A stretch of 64,000 nt of DNA. Origin: Molanna angustata. Lineage: Eukaryota > Arthropoda > Insecta > Trichoptera > Molannidae. Position numbers and translations under genes: made by a program. The DNA is taken from assembly GCA_963576475.1 (NCBI GenBank), contig OY754977.1:29381972-29445971 (forward strand). The letters are read 5' to 3'. Below, in pieces: positions 1 to 9,329 of this stretch. The number at the start of each line of letters is the position of its first letter. Position 1 is the stretch's first letter. Under the pieces are notes generated by a model that did not search any database, was not told the origin of the DNA, and was given only the letters and a program-made list of their open reading frames with translations.

Positions 1-239
1 AAAATATTATATTCATTGAGCGTTTTTTCGAACTCAACACGTAGCGTATCTATACAAATGGCGGCAGAAATTAAATCGATATTGTCTTGTTCATTCCGCA
101 CCTTTGTAGAGCGATCGTAAATCATCTGCAAGCGCGCAAAAATGGAATTCCGTTTTGATAATTTTAATTTCAATAACATGCTTTTATCATCATCTAATTC
201 AAGAATTTCCGCTTGCTTCGATTGAGGTCTCTTAGCCAT
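1..239 (-). CDS. Partial gag-like ORF of a BEL/Pao-type LTR retrotransposon
   Basis: An open frame starts at an ATG on the minus strand (237-239) and stays open to the window edge, giving about 79 codons (begins MAKRPQSKQAEIL). The product is charged and helical (DLISAAICIDTLRVEFEKTL), resembling the N-terminal gag region (DUF1759-like) of BEL/Pao polyproteins. The call leans mainly on context: upstream lie a tRNA-Tyr-type primer site (822-838) and an LTR-like block (839-1170) in the same orientation. No protease or RT is visible because the element leaves the window. It could instead be an unrelated ORF. Confidence 0.5.
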   Translation of the reverse strand, partial: MAKRPQSKQAEILELDDDKSMLLKLKLSKRNSIFARLQMIYDRSTKVRNEQDNIDLISAAICIDTLRVEFEKTLNEYNI

Positions 240-821
240 ATCGAAATATAAAAGGTAAAGATAAAATAATATTTATTTAATAACTTAATAACAATTTCAA
301 TGTAATTTCGTATGTATAATGTTTAGTAGTCGGCGCAGATTCCGCTTGGTTCCGTCCGCCGAATTCTAAACTGCGTATGCAAGCAATGTAGGTACCTATT
401 CGACTCAATGCATTCGAGAAATTTCGCTGATCGGCTGATGGCGTTGTGACAAATAACTTACTATCGTATTGTAGGGAACTACAATACAATATTTATTTCT
501 GTGCGATGTATTAACAACAAAATAAGTATTATACGTACTATTTTATAATGCGATTTTTTTTTATGAATAAAATAAATATGTAAATATATATGTGCGGGGT
601 TAATTATGCACTAAAATAGTGCTTACGATAAAAATATATATGATGCGGGTTAGTTATATTATAAATACGAGTAATCCTTTATAAGTTATGATACAAATGC
701 GTATGTTATATATAATGCGAATATATAAATAAATATACTTAATATAATATACATAAATATATTTAATTGTCGTATTTGAAAGATAAACGGTTCAAGAATA
801 ATACCTCAAAGTATTGGTATA
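240..821 (-). other. AT-rich leader of the BEL/Pao-like element
   Basis: About 580 bp between primer site and gag ATG. Small frames are present (for example 277-489 minus) but none is recognised; treated as untranslated leader. Confidence 0.3.
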
Positions 822-838
822 TCCGGCTCGAAGGACCA
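822..838 (-). other. Primer binding site, tRNA-Tyr type
   Basis: Minus strand reads TGGTCCTTCGAGCCGGA, the exact complement of an insect tRNA-Tyr 3' end (TCCGGCTCGAAGGA plus CCA). The position next to an LTR-like block and upstream of a gag-like ORF fits reverse-transcription priming. Confidence 0.65.
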
Positions 839-1170
839 TATGGTGATGACGCGGATATGTAATATAAAGAAAAAGATAAAGTAGAAATGAAAAGTGGACT
901 GTATTTTTAAAGGGCGTTTCGTTGCAACCACTGCAAGGCAAAGGAAGGATAAAGGAACACTCACTTACTTGACTTTTCCTTGGTGCTCTGCCTTGTTAGA
1001 TGGTCACAACTTGGTAGGATCCCATTCACACACACGCGGTAAGAAAACAATTATGGCGAATTTCGGTGAGTTATGAGGAGCGGTAAAACGGGTGAGATGT
1101 GGGTGGTGTCGACAGGACGCGGTTTGAAAGGAGACTGATTTTGGATGTAGGGTGGGCAGCAGTTGCAACA
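839..1170 (-). mobile_element. Candidate 5' LTR of BEL/Pao-like element
   Basis: On the minus strand the block starts TGTTGCAACTG and ends just before the primer site (CATCACCATA, then TGGTCC). It holds a TATA-like TTTAAAAATA run around 900 and is richer in GC than its surroundings. The second LTR lies outside the window, so the borders are inferred. Confidence 0.45.
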
Positions 1171-1580
1171 ATATTATATGTCATTTGATATAAAAAAAAT
1201 GCGACAATAATTATAATGACATATTGGCGTCAACAATGATATTAAGTCTTTGAGCCTACGGCTTGTGTCCACGAGGAAATTGGTTTTCTCCGTACAACTT
1301 TAGTAGTTTTCAGTCAAGCTATATATTATTATATGTTTTCTTGTACACATGAGTATAGTGCATATAAATCCAGTATTCAACCATTCACTTTATCGTGATA
1401 AGCTTTAGTGACGCTCTCCTACGAACTAAATGCGGAACCGTTATTAAGACTCTACGTTCCTCAGTTCCATGACTAGTGTCGTAAAATATATCGAAATTGC
1501 TTTTCTACAACATCCAGTTTTATTATGACTACGCCATTTTCCTATTCACACTGCATCGGGTAAAGGATATGAGAACTGTC
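1171..1580. other. Unassigned AT-rich stretch
   Basis: Between the BEL-like LTR and the piggyBac terminus. I see no ORF, tRNA or repeat shared with the rest of the window. Confidence 0.4.
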
Positions 1581-1714
1581 ATAACCTCCTGAGTCCTGAA
1601 GCATTATTTTTGTTATTGAGTGCTAATTTTTCGAAAATATTGTAGTAATTGGAGATACAACAAATGTTTGTTCTGGTTTTTTTTCGAAATATTTATGGTT
1701 TTTTTGGAAAATGT

Positions 1715-1733
1715 GGTATAATATACTATACTT
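1715..1733. repeat. Palindromic subterminal word of the piggyBac element, copy 1
   Basis: GGTATAATATACTATAC palindrome followed by TTCGGG. Two more copies, GTATAGTATACTATACC, lie at 8253-8270 and 8595-8611. Subterminal repeats of this kind often bind the transposase. Confidence 0.6.
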
Positions 1734-1954
1734 CGGGATTAAGTTAATACAAATACATATGAAATAACCAGAAATGATAGTATGAAATTCTAAGAAATTT
1801 TTCAATATTTACATGAAATATTTAAAAAAATATTTACAAGAAATGTAGGCTGGTTGAAAAATATAAATATAACAATACTTTACTAAAAAAAACAATTGTA
1901 ATTTGGCATTAAAATACCTAAAACCTAAAAAATATCATATATTTTTTTCAGGTT

Positions 1955-2213
1955 TTAGGTGTGAAATTCTGCATAACAATTTCGTTCTGCATTTATACAT
2001 AAATAAATGTCACATATGGTGCATGTGGTCCTGCACAATTTCTTGCACCCTGGTGCTGTACACTTTTTAAATATTTTCAATTTATCGACTTCTGGCATGT
2101 GCAGGGCCCCTTAGACCAAAGTATTAATTTATCAACTGGGGTTTTTCGGAAAATTGGTTAAATAACAACAAGACGCTTTTAATATCCATCCATTTTGTCA
2201 CGGTAGCTTGTTA
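1955..2213 (-). pseudogene. piggyBac transposase, C-terminal zinc-finger part
   Basis: Minus-strand frame ending at the stop 1955-1957 encodes a cysteine-rich tail: after KLKIFKKC come C-x4-C, C-x3-C and C-x2-C pairs, LC and a final NCYAEFH, the pattern of the RING-like C-terminal domain of piggyBac transposases. It reads cleanly back to about 2095; further upstream (to the gypsy junction at 2213) the frame holds stops. It is the downstream half of the gene whose catalytic half lies at 7398-8150, the gypsy element lying between them. Confidence 0.8.
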
Positions 2214-2437
2214 TGTAGTGTACGTAAGTGTGAAAGGGATATCGTGTGTGAAAGAGACGGATGTTGTGCCTATATAGGCTTGGTATGAATGAGTAGGTGG
2301 CATTCTGCCATAGGGCCCGTACTGAGACAATATAGAGATTGATTACAGAGATAACTACTGAGTTATTTATTGAAGAAGACCATCCCCAATATTCAATTGA
2401 GGAGATAGTACTGTGCACCCCATCACAGTACATTACA
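2214..2437 (+). repeat. 5' LTR of gypsy element
   Basis: Starts TGTAGTGTACG and ends CATTACA (TG...CA). Holds a TATATA box at 2271-2276. Matches 7172-7395 base for base as far as I can read; the offset is a constant 4958. Confidence 0.93.
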
Positions 2438-2438
2438 G

Positions 2439-2456
2439 TGGCGCAGTCGACAGGAT
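2439..2456 (+). other. Primer binding site, tRNA-Ser type
   Basis: TGGCGCAGTCGACAGGAT starts one base after the LTR. TGGCGCAGTCG is the complement of an insect tRNA-Ser 3' end (CGACTGCG plus CCA), the primer used by the Drosophila 17.6/297 group. Confidence 0.8.
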
Positions 2457-2964
2457 TAAAAGAGATAAACGCTCAATACGAGAATCTAGGAAGATTCTAG
2501 AAGTTTTTTTTTTTTTATACCTACAAGTGGTATAAAATTTAGAAGAAAAAATTGCTACCTACTTTTTTTTTTCTGGATTGTTTTTGGAGAAGAAGCGGCA
2601 TCATCCAAGGAAGATTGGAAGAAAGTGGAAGTGGAGAATTCAGGAGAATTCTAGTATCAAATTCTGGAGAATTTGAGAGTTTTTGGGAGCTTCGCAGTCG
2701 GAGTTGCAGTTTTCGGTACGGCGGTACAAGGACGTCGGTGAAGAAGACGAGGCCAGGCAGGGTTTTCGTCATCTAAGCAATCCAGGAGAGGACAAGGTCA
2801 ACGAGCAGAGTCATCGTCGGGTCGGCGCAGAATCAGGCAGGAGAACATAGAGGCAAGAGGGTCAATTGAGGAGCATCTGGGACGGTCGGAGTCGAGCTAC
2901 TTCGTGGTCCCGGTCTTAAGTTAAGTATTTTTTTTTATAAATAAAATACTTAGCTAGTCTCGAA
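2457..2964 (+). other. gypsy untranslated leader
   Basis: About 510 bp between primer site and gag start, purine-rich (repeated GAGGA, GGAGAA). Small frames on both strands look incidental. Confidence 0.5.
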
Positions 2965-3810
2965 ATGGAGGCCGTTTTGAGGGGATTGAGTCCGTTTTGC
3001 CATAAGTCGGGTAATTGGCCCATCTTCAGAAAGAGATTGGACCAGATTCTCATACTCGGTGATGAGAAATTGTCTGATGAGAAGAAACGAGCAATTCTTC
3101 TTTCTAATTTAACCGAGAGTACCTTTGTATATTTGAGTGAACTATGTTTTCCTAAGGAAGTTACTGACTATAAATTTGAAGAATTATGTAAATTAATGGG
3201 GAATAGTTGCAAAGGCAATGAAAATATTTATGAATTTAGAGAGTATTTTTATAATTGTAAACAAAGTAATGATGAATCTATAAAAAGTTTTACAGAGAGA
3301 TTGAGAAGTTTAGCTATAAAATGTAATTTCGGAACCCGTCTTGAGGAAAATTTAAAGGATTTATTTATCATTGGAATTTTAAATAGAGATATTAAGTATA
3401 AGTTATTTTTAAATGGTATAGATAATGACTTCAATAAATGTGTTAATTTGGCAAATACCTATGAACACATATTAGTACGTAAAAACCAGGAAAGTAATTT
3501 ATGTGATAGCATTGAAAATAGTATTTTATCGGTTTCGTCTTTAAATGTAACAGGACAAAAACAATTCGCTAAACATATTTCAAGGTCGCCAATCAGACAC
3601 GAGAATCGACATACCGAGCGCATGCGCGGTGCAGTTGATGAGAGAAAAGTTTTGTCGCCATTAAAATTGCAATGTCATATTTGTCGAAAATTTGGGCATG
3701 TAAAAAAGAATTGTTTTTTGCGGAATATTAGATGTTATAAGTGTAGCAAAAGTGGACACTATGATAATAATAATTTTTGGAGAACAAAGTGCAATCAATT
3801 TTTGCGATAA
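2965..3810 (+). CDS. gag: gag (nucleocapsid-type) of Ty3/gypsy element
   Basis: 281 codons from an ATG 527 bp after the LTR. Residues about 20-170 form the retrotransposon gag core (helical; LSELCFPKEV, IKSFTERLRSLA). Near the C-terminus is a zinc knuckle C237-x2-C240-x4-H245-x4-C250, followed by a second, C257-x2-C260-x4-H265, whose last Cys is missing (an AAT run puts Asn at 270; the next Cys is 276). The protein would assemble the virus-like particle and bind RNA. The last 34-37 nt overlap pol in the -1 frame, so pol is expected by frameshifting. No internal stop or frame break. Confidence 0.9.
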   Translation: MEAVLRGLSPFCHKSGNWPIFRKRLDQILILGDEKLSDEKKRAILLSNLTESTFVYLSELCFPKEVTDYKFEELCKLMGNSCKGNENIYEFREYFYNCKQSNDESIKSFTERLRSLAIKCNFGTRLEENLKDLFIIGILNRDIKYKLFLNGIDNDFNKCVNLANTYEHILVRKNQESNLCDSIENSILSVSSLNVTGQKQFAKHISRSPIRHENRHTERMRGAVDERKVLSPLKLQCHICRKFGHVKKNCFLRNIRCYKCSKSGHYDNNNFWRTKCNQFLR

Positions 3811-6800
3811 ATAATGGAAATTGTGAACCAATAATGCTGAATATAAAAACAAATGAAGTATCACTCAAAATGATGCTTGACACTGGTTCTGGTGTAAGTA
3901 TAATGCCTTTACACTTATTTAATAAATATTTTAAAGGTTATAAGTTGAGAAAGTGTGATTTAAAATTATCAGGATACGATAATAAAATATTAAGGGTTAT
4001 AGGTTTTTACGAATTTAATGTGGAATATAATAACATCAGTGAGAAACAAAATTTTATTGTTGTGAAAAACGGATCGTCATTTTTGTTAGGTAGGGACTTC
4101 ATAAATAAATTTAATATAGAATTTAGGAATATTAATAGTTTAGTTTCAACATCGAGTGATAATATTGATATACAGAACAGGCAATGTAACAGTTCGTTTT
4201 TAAACAAAATGAAAAAATTATATAAGGATGTGTTTACAAATAAGACTGGTAGTTTTAAGAATTACGAAGTGAATATTGAGGTTAAACCGGATTTTCAACC
4301 AAAATTTTGTAATCCAAGGCCAATACCTTTTAGTTTAAAGGACAAGGTAGAACAAGAAATTAATAGATTATTAGATGAAAACATAATAGAGAAAGTGGAT
4401 ATTAGTGAAATAGCAAGTCCAATTGTTATAGTTAAAAAAAAAAATGATAGTATCAGAATATGTGCGGATTTTAAAAACACATTAAACCCTATGTTAAATC
4501 GTTTAAAATATCCCTTGCCAAGAATAGAAGATTTAATGGCAAAATTGAAAGAGGCAAAATATTTTACAAAATTAGATTTAAAAAATGCATTTGGGCAGTT
4601 AAGGTTAAATAAAAGATCAAGCAAATTATGTGTTATTTCCACTCATTTAGGTTTATTTGCATATAAGGTTTTACCATTTGGATTAACGACATCTCCGGCA
4701 ATTTTTAGTAACGTACTTAATTCGGTAGTGAGTGACTTAAAAGTTGCATGTTTTCTTGACGATATTTTGATATTTTCCGATACGTTAGAGGGGTTACAAT
4801 ATGAAACTGAAAGAACTTTGCAGAGATTAAATGATTGTGGCCTAACTGTTAATGAAGATAAGTGTGAATTTAATAAGCAGGAAGTTGAATATTTGGGGTT
4901 TAAAATTTCTAATAGGGGTATTCAACCATTGGAAAAAAAAATTGAAGCAATTATTAAAATGGAGGTGCCTAAAAATGTATCAGAATTACGTAGTTTTTTG
5001 GGAGGTATTAATTATTATAGAATATTTGTTGATAATTTAGCGAGTATTTTGGAGCCAATGTATAACCTGTTAAAAAGGGATACAGAGTACAATTGGAATG
5101 AAGAGTGTCAGATTGCTTTTGAAAAAGTTAAAAAGATATTAGCATCGAATAGAATATTAGTACATTATGATCAAAATATACCTATTAAGCTTATTACGGA
5201 CGCGAGTAACGTGGGAATGTCGGCGATAATTTGCCATATTTTTAAAAACGGTGTTGAAAGGCCTATTGCTTATGCCAGCAAAACATTTACATCAACAGAA
5301 TTAAAATACTCAATATTAGACAAAGAGGCCAGTGCTATTATTTTTGGTTTAAAAAAATTTTATCAATATTTATATGGAAGAAAATTTATTCTGGCATGTG
5401 ATAACAAACCTTTGGTACACATTTTAGGAGAAAATAAAAATATTCCAATATTGACAGCGAGTAGATTGCAAAGGTACGCATTAATTTTACAGAATTATGA
5501 TTATACAATTGAATATATTAATACTAAAGATAACAAAGCAGATTTTTTATCAAGATTACCTATGAAAATATCAGAAAATGATAATGAAGAAAATTACGAT
5601 TATTTAATTAATGAAATTAATGTTGAGGAAGTAGAAATTGAATACTTAAATATAATTACAGAAGATTCAAAGTTGGATAGAGAGTTAATTATAAACAATT
5701 CGAATATTGATAAGTTATTTATTGAGATAAAAGAATATTTAAATCATGGTTGGCCTGAGAAAAGGAGTATTTCAGGGGATATTTTGAAATATTGGCAAAT
5801 CAGGGATAGATTATCAATTGTTAATGATTGTTTATTTTATGATAACAGGTTGGTAGTACCGGGAGTGCTAAAAGAGATAATATTAAAGTATATACATCAA
5901 TCACACATGGGAATTGTGAAATCGAAAAATTTAGCAAGAAATTATTTTTTTTGGTTAGGTATGAACGCAGATATAGAACGAACAGTGAAAGAGTGTAAAC
6001 AATGTGCAGAAAATTGTAATACTCCACCTAGGGTGGAATTACAAAGTTGGCCTGTGGAAAATAAAATTTGGAATAGAATACATTTGGATTTTTTTGGTCC
6101 CATATCGAATAAATATTTTTTAATTTTAGTTGATTCGTCGTCGAAATGGATTGATGCTATTGAATTAAATAACATAAATACTTATTGCACATTAAAAGTA
6201 TTAAAAAGAGTATTTTCTATTTTAGGTATACCTAATTGCATAGTTTCAGATAACGGTTTAGCCTTTACATCAAAGGAATTTAAAGAATTTTGTAATAAAT
6301 TGAATATAAAACATATCACGTCAGCAGTTAATCACCCAGCTTCAAATGGTTTAGCGGAGAATGCAGTTAAAACAGTTAAAAATTTTCTAAAAAAGTTAAT
6401 AAATAGGGATAGATTACAAGAAAATTATGAGGAAAAGTTATTGAAATTTTTAGTAGATTTTAGAAACACACCATCAATTACAACAGGTATCGAACCAAGT
6501 GTACAAATGATAGGAAGAAGAATTAGATCAATTTTTGATACATTAATTCCAGGTGATGATAAATCCTTTGTGAGAATAGACAGAAACGTTCAGGAGAGAA
6601 TGAAATGGAAACAAAACAGACAAGGTTATTATTACGGGGGGAAGAAGAAAGGAAAGGATTTTAATGTTGGATCTAGGGTTATGACAAGAGATTTTAGAGA
6701 CTCCAAAAATAGATGGATACCTGCTACTGTTATCAAGATATTGGGAAATAGGAATTTTATTGTGGAAACTGTTGGGAAATTAAAATGGAAAAGACACATG

Positions 6801-6992
6801 GATCACTTGGTAGAACGAAGGGTACACTGGGATGATATTAATAATGACTCTGAGAGTATTGAAGAGTTAGGTCCACTCTTTGAAGTGGATATACCGACCG
6901 GGGTTAATTCGGATTCTTCTTCTCTTTCAGAAAGGACTCCTTGGAGAGACAGACTGAGACCACGACCAGTGAGACAACGATATCCCAGATGA
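3777..6992 (+). CDS. pol: pol polyprotein: protease, reverse transcriptase, RNase H, integrase
   Basis: About 1072 codons, open from 3774 (TAA just upstream); there is no ATG at the start, so it is probably made by -1 frameshifting from gag within 3774-3810. Protease: DTGS at 35-38 and LLGRDF at 103-108. RT: first Asp in FTKLDLKNAFG (about 267), PFGLTTSPAIF, and FLDD at 326-329 in place of YxDD. RNase H: TDAS (Asp about 475). Integrase: zinc domain with H-x3-H and C-x2-C near 740, then D771, D825 and E861 (D,D35E). The C-terminal part resembles a GPY/F-type module. Uninterrupted, so the element looks capable of making all its enzymes. Confidence 0.95.
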   Translation: MENKVQSIFAINNGNCEPIMLNIKTNEVSLKMMLDTGSGVSIMPLHLFNKYFKGYKLRKCDLKLSGYDNKILRVIGFYEFNVEYNNISEKQNFIVVKNGSSFLLGRDFINKFNIEFRNINSLVSTSSDNIDIQNRQCNSSFLNKMKKLYKDVFTNKTGSFKNYEVNIEVKPDFQPKFCNPRPIPFSLKDKVEQEINRLLDENIIEKVDISEIASPIVIVKKKNDSIRICADFKNTLNPMLNRLKYPLPRIEDLMAKLKEAKYFTKLDLKNAFGQLRLNKRSSKLCVISTHLGLFAYKVLPFGLTTSPAIFSNVLNSVVSDLKVACFLDDILIFSDTLEGLQYETERTLQRLNDCGLTVNEDKCEFNKQEVEYLGFKISNRGIQPLEKKIEAIIKMEVPKNVSELRSFLGGINYYRIFVDNLASILEPMYNLLKRDTEYNWNEECQIAFEKVKKILASNRILVHYDQNIPIKLITDASNVGMSAIICHIFKNGVERPIAYASKTFTSTELKYSILDKEASAIIFGLKKFYQYLYGRKFILACDNKPLVHILGENKNIPILTASRLQRYALILQNYDYTIEYINTKDNKADFLSRLPMKISENDNEENYDYLINEINVEEVEIEYLNIITEDSKLDRELIINNSNIDKLFIEIKEYLNHGWPEKRSISGDILKYWQIRDRLSIVNDCLFYDNRLVVPGVLKEIILKYIHQSHMGIVKSKNLARNYFFWLGMNADIERTVKECKQCAENCNTPPRVELQSWPVENKIWNRIHLDFFGPISNKYFLILVDSSSKWIDAIELNNINTYCTLKVLKRVFSILGIPNCIVSDNGLAFTSKEFKEFCNKLNIKHITSAVNHPASNGLAENAVKTVKNFLKKLINRDRLQENYEEKLLKFLVDFRNTPSITTGIEPSVQMIGRRIRSIFDTLIPGDDKSFVRIDRNVQERMKWKQNRQGYYYGGKKKGKDFNVGSRVMTRDFRDSKNRWIPATVIKILGNRNFIVETVGKLKWKRHMDHLVERRVHWDDINNDSESIEELGPLFEVDIPTGVNSDSSSLSERTPWRDRLRPRPVRQRYPR

Positions 6993-7154
6993 ACATACAC
7001 ACTATGAATCATTCACTCAAGGAAAGAGAAATTAATTGACTGAATAACATATGTATAAATTAATTATGAATGTAAAATAAATTGTTAAGGTATTGTATTA
7101 TTATTGTATTGTAAATATGTAGCTAGGATGAAATTGAGTGAGTGAATGTTTTCT

Positions 7155-7171
7155 GAGATTAGTTGTGGGAG
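7155..7171 (+). other. Polypurine-like tract before the 3' LTR
   Basis: TTAGTTGTGGGAG lies directly before the LTR start at 7172; the GTGGGAG run is the likely plus-strand primer. 6993-7154 is AT-rich 3' untranslated sequence. Confidence 0.45.
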
Positions 7172-7395
7172 TGTAGTGTACGTAAGTGTGAAAGGGATAT
7201 CGTGTGTGAAAGAGACGGATGTTGTGCCTATATAGGCTTGGTATGAATGAGTAGGTGGCATTCTGCCATAGGGCCCGTACTGAGACAATATAGAGATTGA
7301 TTACAGAGATAACTACTGAGTTATTTATTGAAGAAGACCATCCCCAATATTCAATTGAGGAGATAGTACTGTGCACCCCATCACAGTACATTACA
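7172..7395 (+). repeat. 3' LTR of gypsy element
   Basis: Same sequence as 2214-2437. Followed by GTCCTATCG, where the piggyBac transposase remnant resumes. Confidence 0.93.
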
Positions 7396-7397
7396 GT

Positions 7398-8150
7398 CCT
7401 ATCGTACCAGAGAACTCATGGATCCTCGACCCTTAGCTCTTTCTTAGCCGTCCGTAGCTCTTTGTCTGACGACAGTCTGGCATTTTTAGAAATCCTGTTA
7501 GAGTTAACTCTTCCAACTGAACCAAACCCTCGAGCTAATAACGAGCCTGCTAATTTAGAGAACATAAATATACCTATTATGTGTCCAAGATGCAACGTTA
7601 TTACAAGTCCCTTATCCCTTTCCATATATTTTCATGTCTGTTGTGAATGTTGTAGGCCCTTGATATGGTAAAAGTCACTCACTAGACTATTTGGATTTGT
7701 CATTGTAAAAAAAATTAGTCCGACAGAATTCGGTCTTCCTCTGACATACTATTTTATATTACAATTTACTGTGAATGGAACCTTTATTTCATATATGGAA
7801 ATATGTTTTTCCCTATTTTGTATTAGACACCCTGTCCGAACCCTATCTAAAAATGGTCTGATTTTCCAAAGACAATCGATTGCCCTGTATTGCAGAGATA
7901 TATCATTATCTACTACAACTTTTAATGAAGTTCTTATCAGAAAGAACATATCTCTGGGCATGGCATTTGGATCACAGGGATTGCATAATTCTGCGGCCAA
8001 ATATTCTTATAATTGGATATTTTAAACAGGACATCATCATGGACAAACCGGATCACAGTTTTCCAATTTTTCCTCAGAATCATCATTGTCAGGTGCAGCA
8101 ATTATTAAAGTTTGGTCATTAACAGTAGTGTTTTCTATCGAAAAATCATC
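7398..8150 (-). pseudogene. piggyBac transposase, central catalytic part (DDE_Tnp_1_7), broken
   Basis: Minus strand, several frames. At 8000-7749 the protein reads WKIRPFLDRVR then HISIYEIKVPF; in active relatives this is SIDE-x-hydrophobic-PF, so the first catalytic Asp is now Tyr. At about 7730-7700 follows YVRGRPNSVGL (canonical RGRPxPxGLK). At 7625-7416 come LLARGFGSVGRV, NRI and SDKEL, matching the LL-x2-RG-x3-GTVRxNRI-x-SDKEL block, but the Asp-Asn motif before it is lost. At least two frame breaks and several stops. The frame ends at the gypsy junction around WYD, just before where family members read DNK. Confidence 0.8.
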
Positions 8151-8250
8151 CTCCATACCATTATGTATCAGGCAGGTCCAAGTCCAAATTATCTAGATTA
8201 TAGAAAAACTGCTCTAACTAAATATCATCCAAAAAGATGAATACAAACCC

Positions 8251-8270
8251 GAAGTATAGTATACTATACC
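8251..8270. repeat. Palindromic subterminal word, copy 2
   Basis: GAAGTATAGTATACTATACC; inverted relative to the copy at 1715-1733, which is followed by the matching TTCGGG. Confidence 0.6.
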
Positions 8271-8594
8271 ACACAAATAAAATCAAAATAAAACACATTA
8301 ATTATTGAGTGATCATAAAAATTGTTATTCATTGCAGTAACTACATATATTAGTCACACAAATATATAAAAACGATACGTAAATATGTTCAAATTACTTT
8401 GAAAATTTGTTGGTAACCTGGAGCGGTGACATTCCATGGTCACTTTTTACTTTGACACGTGACAAAATGTCAAAACAACAAAAAATGCAACAACACCAAA
8501 TGAAAATATTTGAAATTATTCTATTGTCCATGAAATAAAATCATCAAACCAAAAATAAATTATGCGGTTTCTCAGATAGATGTAATTTTACAAA
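8271..8594. other. piggyBac 5' non-coding region
   Basis: AT-rich, no ORF; lies upstream of the minus-strand transposase remnant inside the transposon. Confidence 0.5.
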
Positions 8595-8611
8595 GTATAG
8601 TATACTATACC
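8595..8611. repeat. Palindromic subterminal word, copy 3
   Basis: GTATAGTATACTATACC, 3 bp inside the right terminal repeat of the piggyBac-like element. Confidence 0.6.
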
Positions 8612-8630
8612 GTAGGTCTCAGGAGGTTAA

Positions 8631-8999
8631 ACAAATAATATGCAACGAAATATTAAACTCTACATTGACCAGATAAATAATCAAGTATTTACTGTCTGGT
8701 TTTAGGGCTATGTTGTCGCATGCTTTTGACGGTCTTTGCAACGTTAATATTCAAGCCTCAATAAAGACTCTGATGGGCACGCAAGGACTATCATGTAAAC
8801 TACATGATTGTACAAACATAAATATAAAGTCAAAACATATTATGTAGATTATGTGCAAATAGTAAAATATATCTCTTTAACAAATCGTAATTGACAGCGT
8901 TATCTTCATCGTGGTCACAATACTAGAATTGGTTTACACACAGCACTCCATCTTTTCTTGTATATATGTTGTCAGCCAGCCTGTCCATCTATTGGTAGC
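8631..8999. other. Unassigned AT-rich stretch
   Basis: From the piggyBac TTAA to a LINE fossil. Nothing recognised. Confidence 0.35.
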
Positions 9000-9315
9000 T
9001 GCTACAGGGTACATCAATAATCAGCAGATCCTTTTAACTATCTCTATGGCGACCTCTATAGTTTCTGTCTCTGTTATTCCCTCGGCGATATTAACAAGCA
9101 GACCCGGTCGCCCGTTGTCATAGCCTATCTATTTGGATCATTTTTGGGCTAACCTTTTTAGGAATTGTCTCATTTCTTCATTTCTGCTCAGCACCACGTC
9201 GTTTTGAATGTGGGCAGACCAATAGATCCTAGCCATTGCGCTGTACATTTCAAAAGCAGACATCCAGATTCCCTCCAGCGGATAGTCCCCGTTTCGCTAC
9301 CATACAGCAGCACAC
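9000..9315 (-). pseudogene. LINE reverse-transcriptase C-terminal fossil
   Basis: Minus-strand frames read LLYGSET from about 9312, then FEMYSAMARIYWSAHIQND and VLSRNEEMRQFLKRL, the degraded form of a block found after the RT domain of RTE/CR1-like LINEs (LLYGSETW... AFEMWCYRRML...W.DH..N..VL.R). Several stops and frame breaks. A better copy of the same domain lies at 11848-12165 on the other strand. Confidence 0.65.
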
Positions 9316-9329
9316 TTCAGACAAAAGTT

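Larger units (their letters stand above)
2214..7395 (+). mobile_element. Ty3/gypsy LTR retrotransposon, nearly intact and young
   Basis: A 5182-bp element: two 224-bp LTRs that I could not tell apart by eye, a tRNA-Ser primer site, a 281-codon gag frame, a 1072-codon pol frame in the -1 phase with protease, RT, RNase H and integrase, and a purine-rich tract before the 3' LTR. There is no env frame (only 179 bp between pol stop and 3' LTR). It sits inside a dead piggyBac transposase gene. Near-identical LTRs mean recent insertion. A clean target duplication is not visible: the 4-bp flanks are GTTA (left) and GTCC (right). Confidence 0.95.
1585..8626 (-). mobile_element. piggyBac-like DNA transposon, dead, split by a gypsy element
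   Basis: The left end reads CCTCCTGAGTCCT (1585-1597) and the right end is its inverse, AGGTCTCAGGAGG (8614-8626): a 13-bp terminal inverted repeat with one mismatch. The right end is followed by TTAA (8627-8630), the obligatory piggyBac target; the left flank is ATAA (1581-1584), one change away. Without the nested gypsy element the transposon would be about 1.86 kb. Minus-strand remnants of a piggyBac transposase lie on both sides of the insert. A palindromic word occurs three times near the ends. Inactive: transposase broken, catalytic residues lost. Confidence 0.85.

Noticed and set aside
2179..2433. Duplicate minus-strand ORFs in both gypsy LTRs (2179-2433 and 7101-7391)
   Set aside because: Antisense shadows of the identical LTRs; no motif, no start context.
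4295..4642. Minus-strand frames inside pol
   Set aside because: Shadows of the pol coding sequence.
6993..7171. An env gene downstream of pol
   Set aside because: Only 179 bp remain before the 3' LTR and no frame fits.
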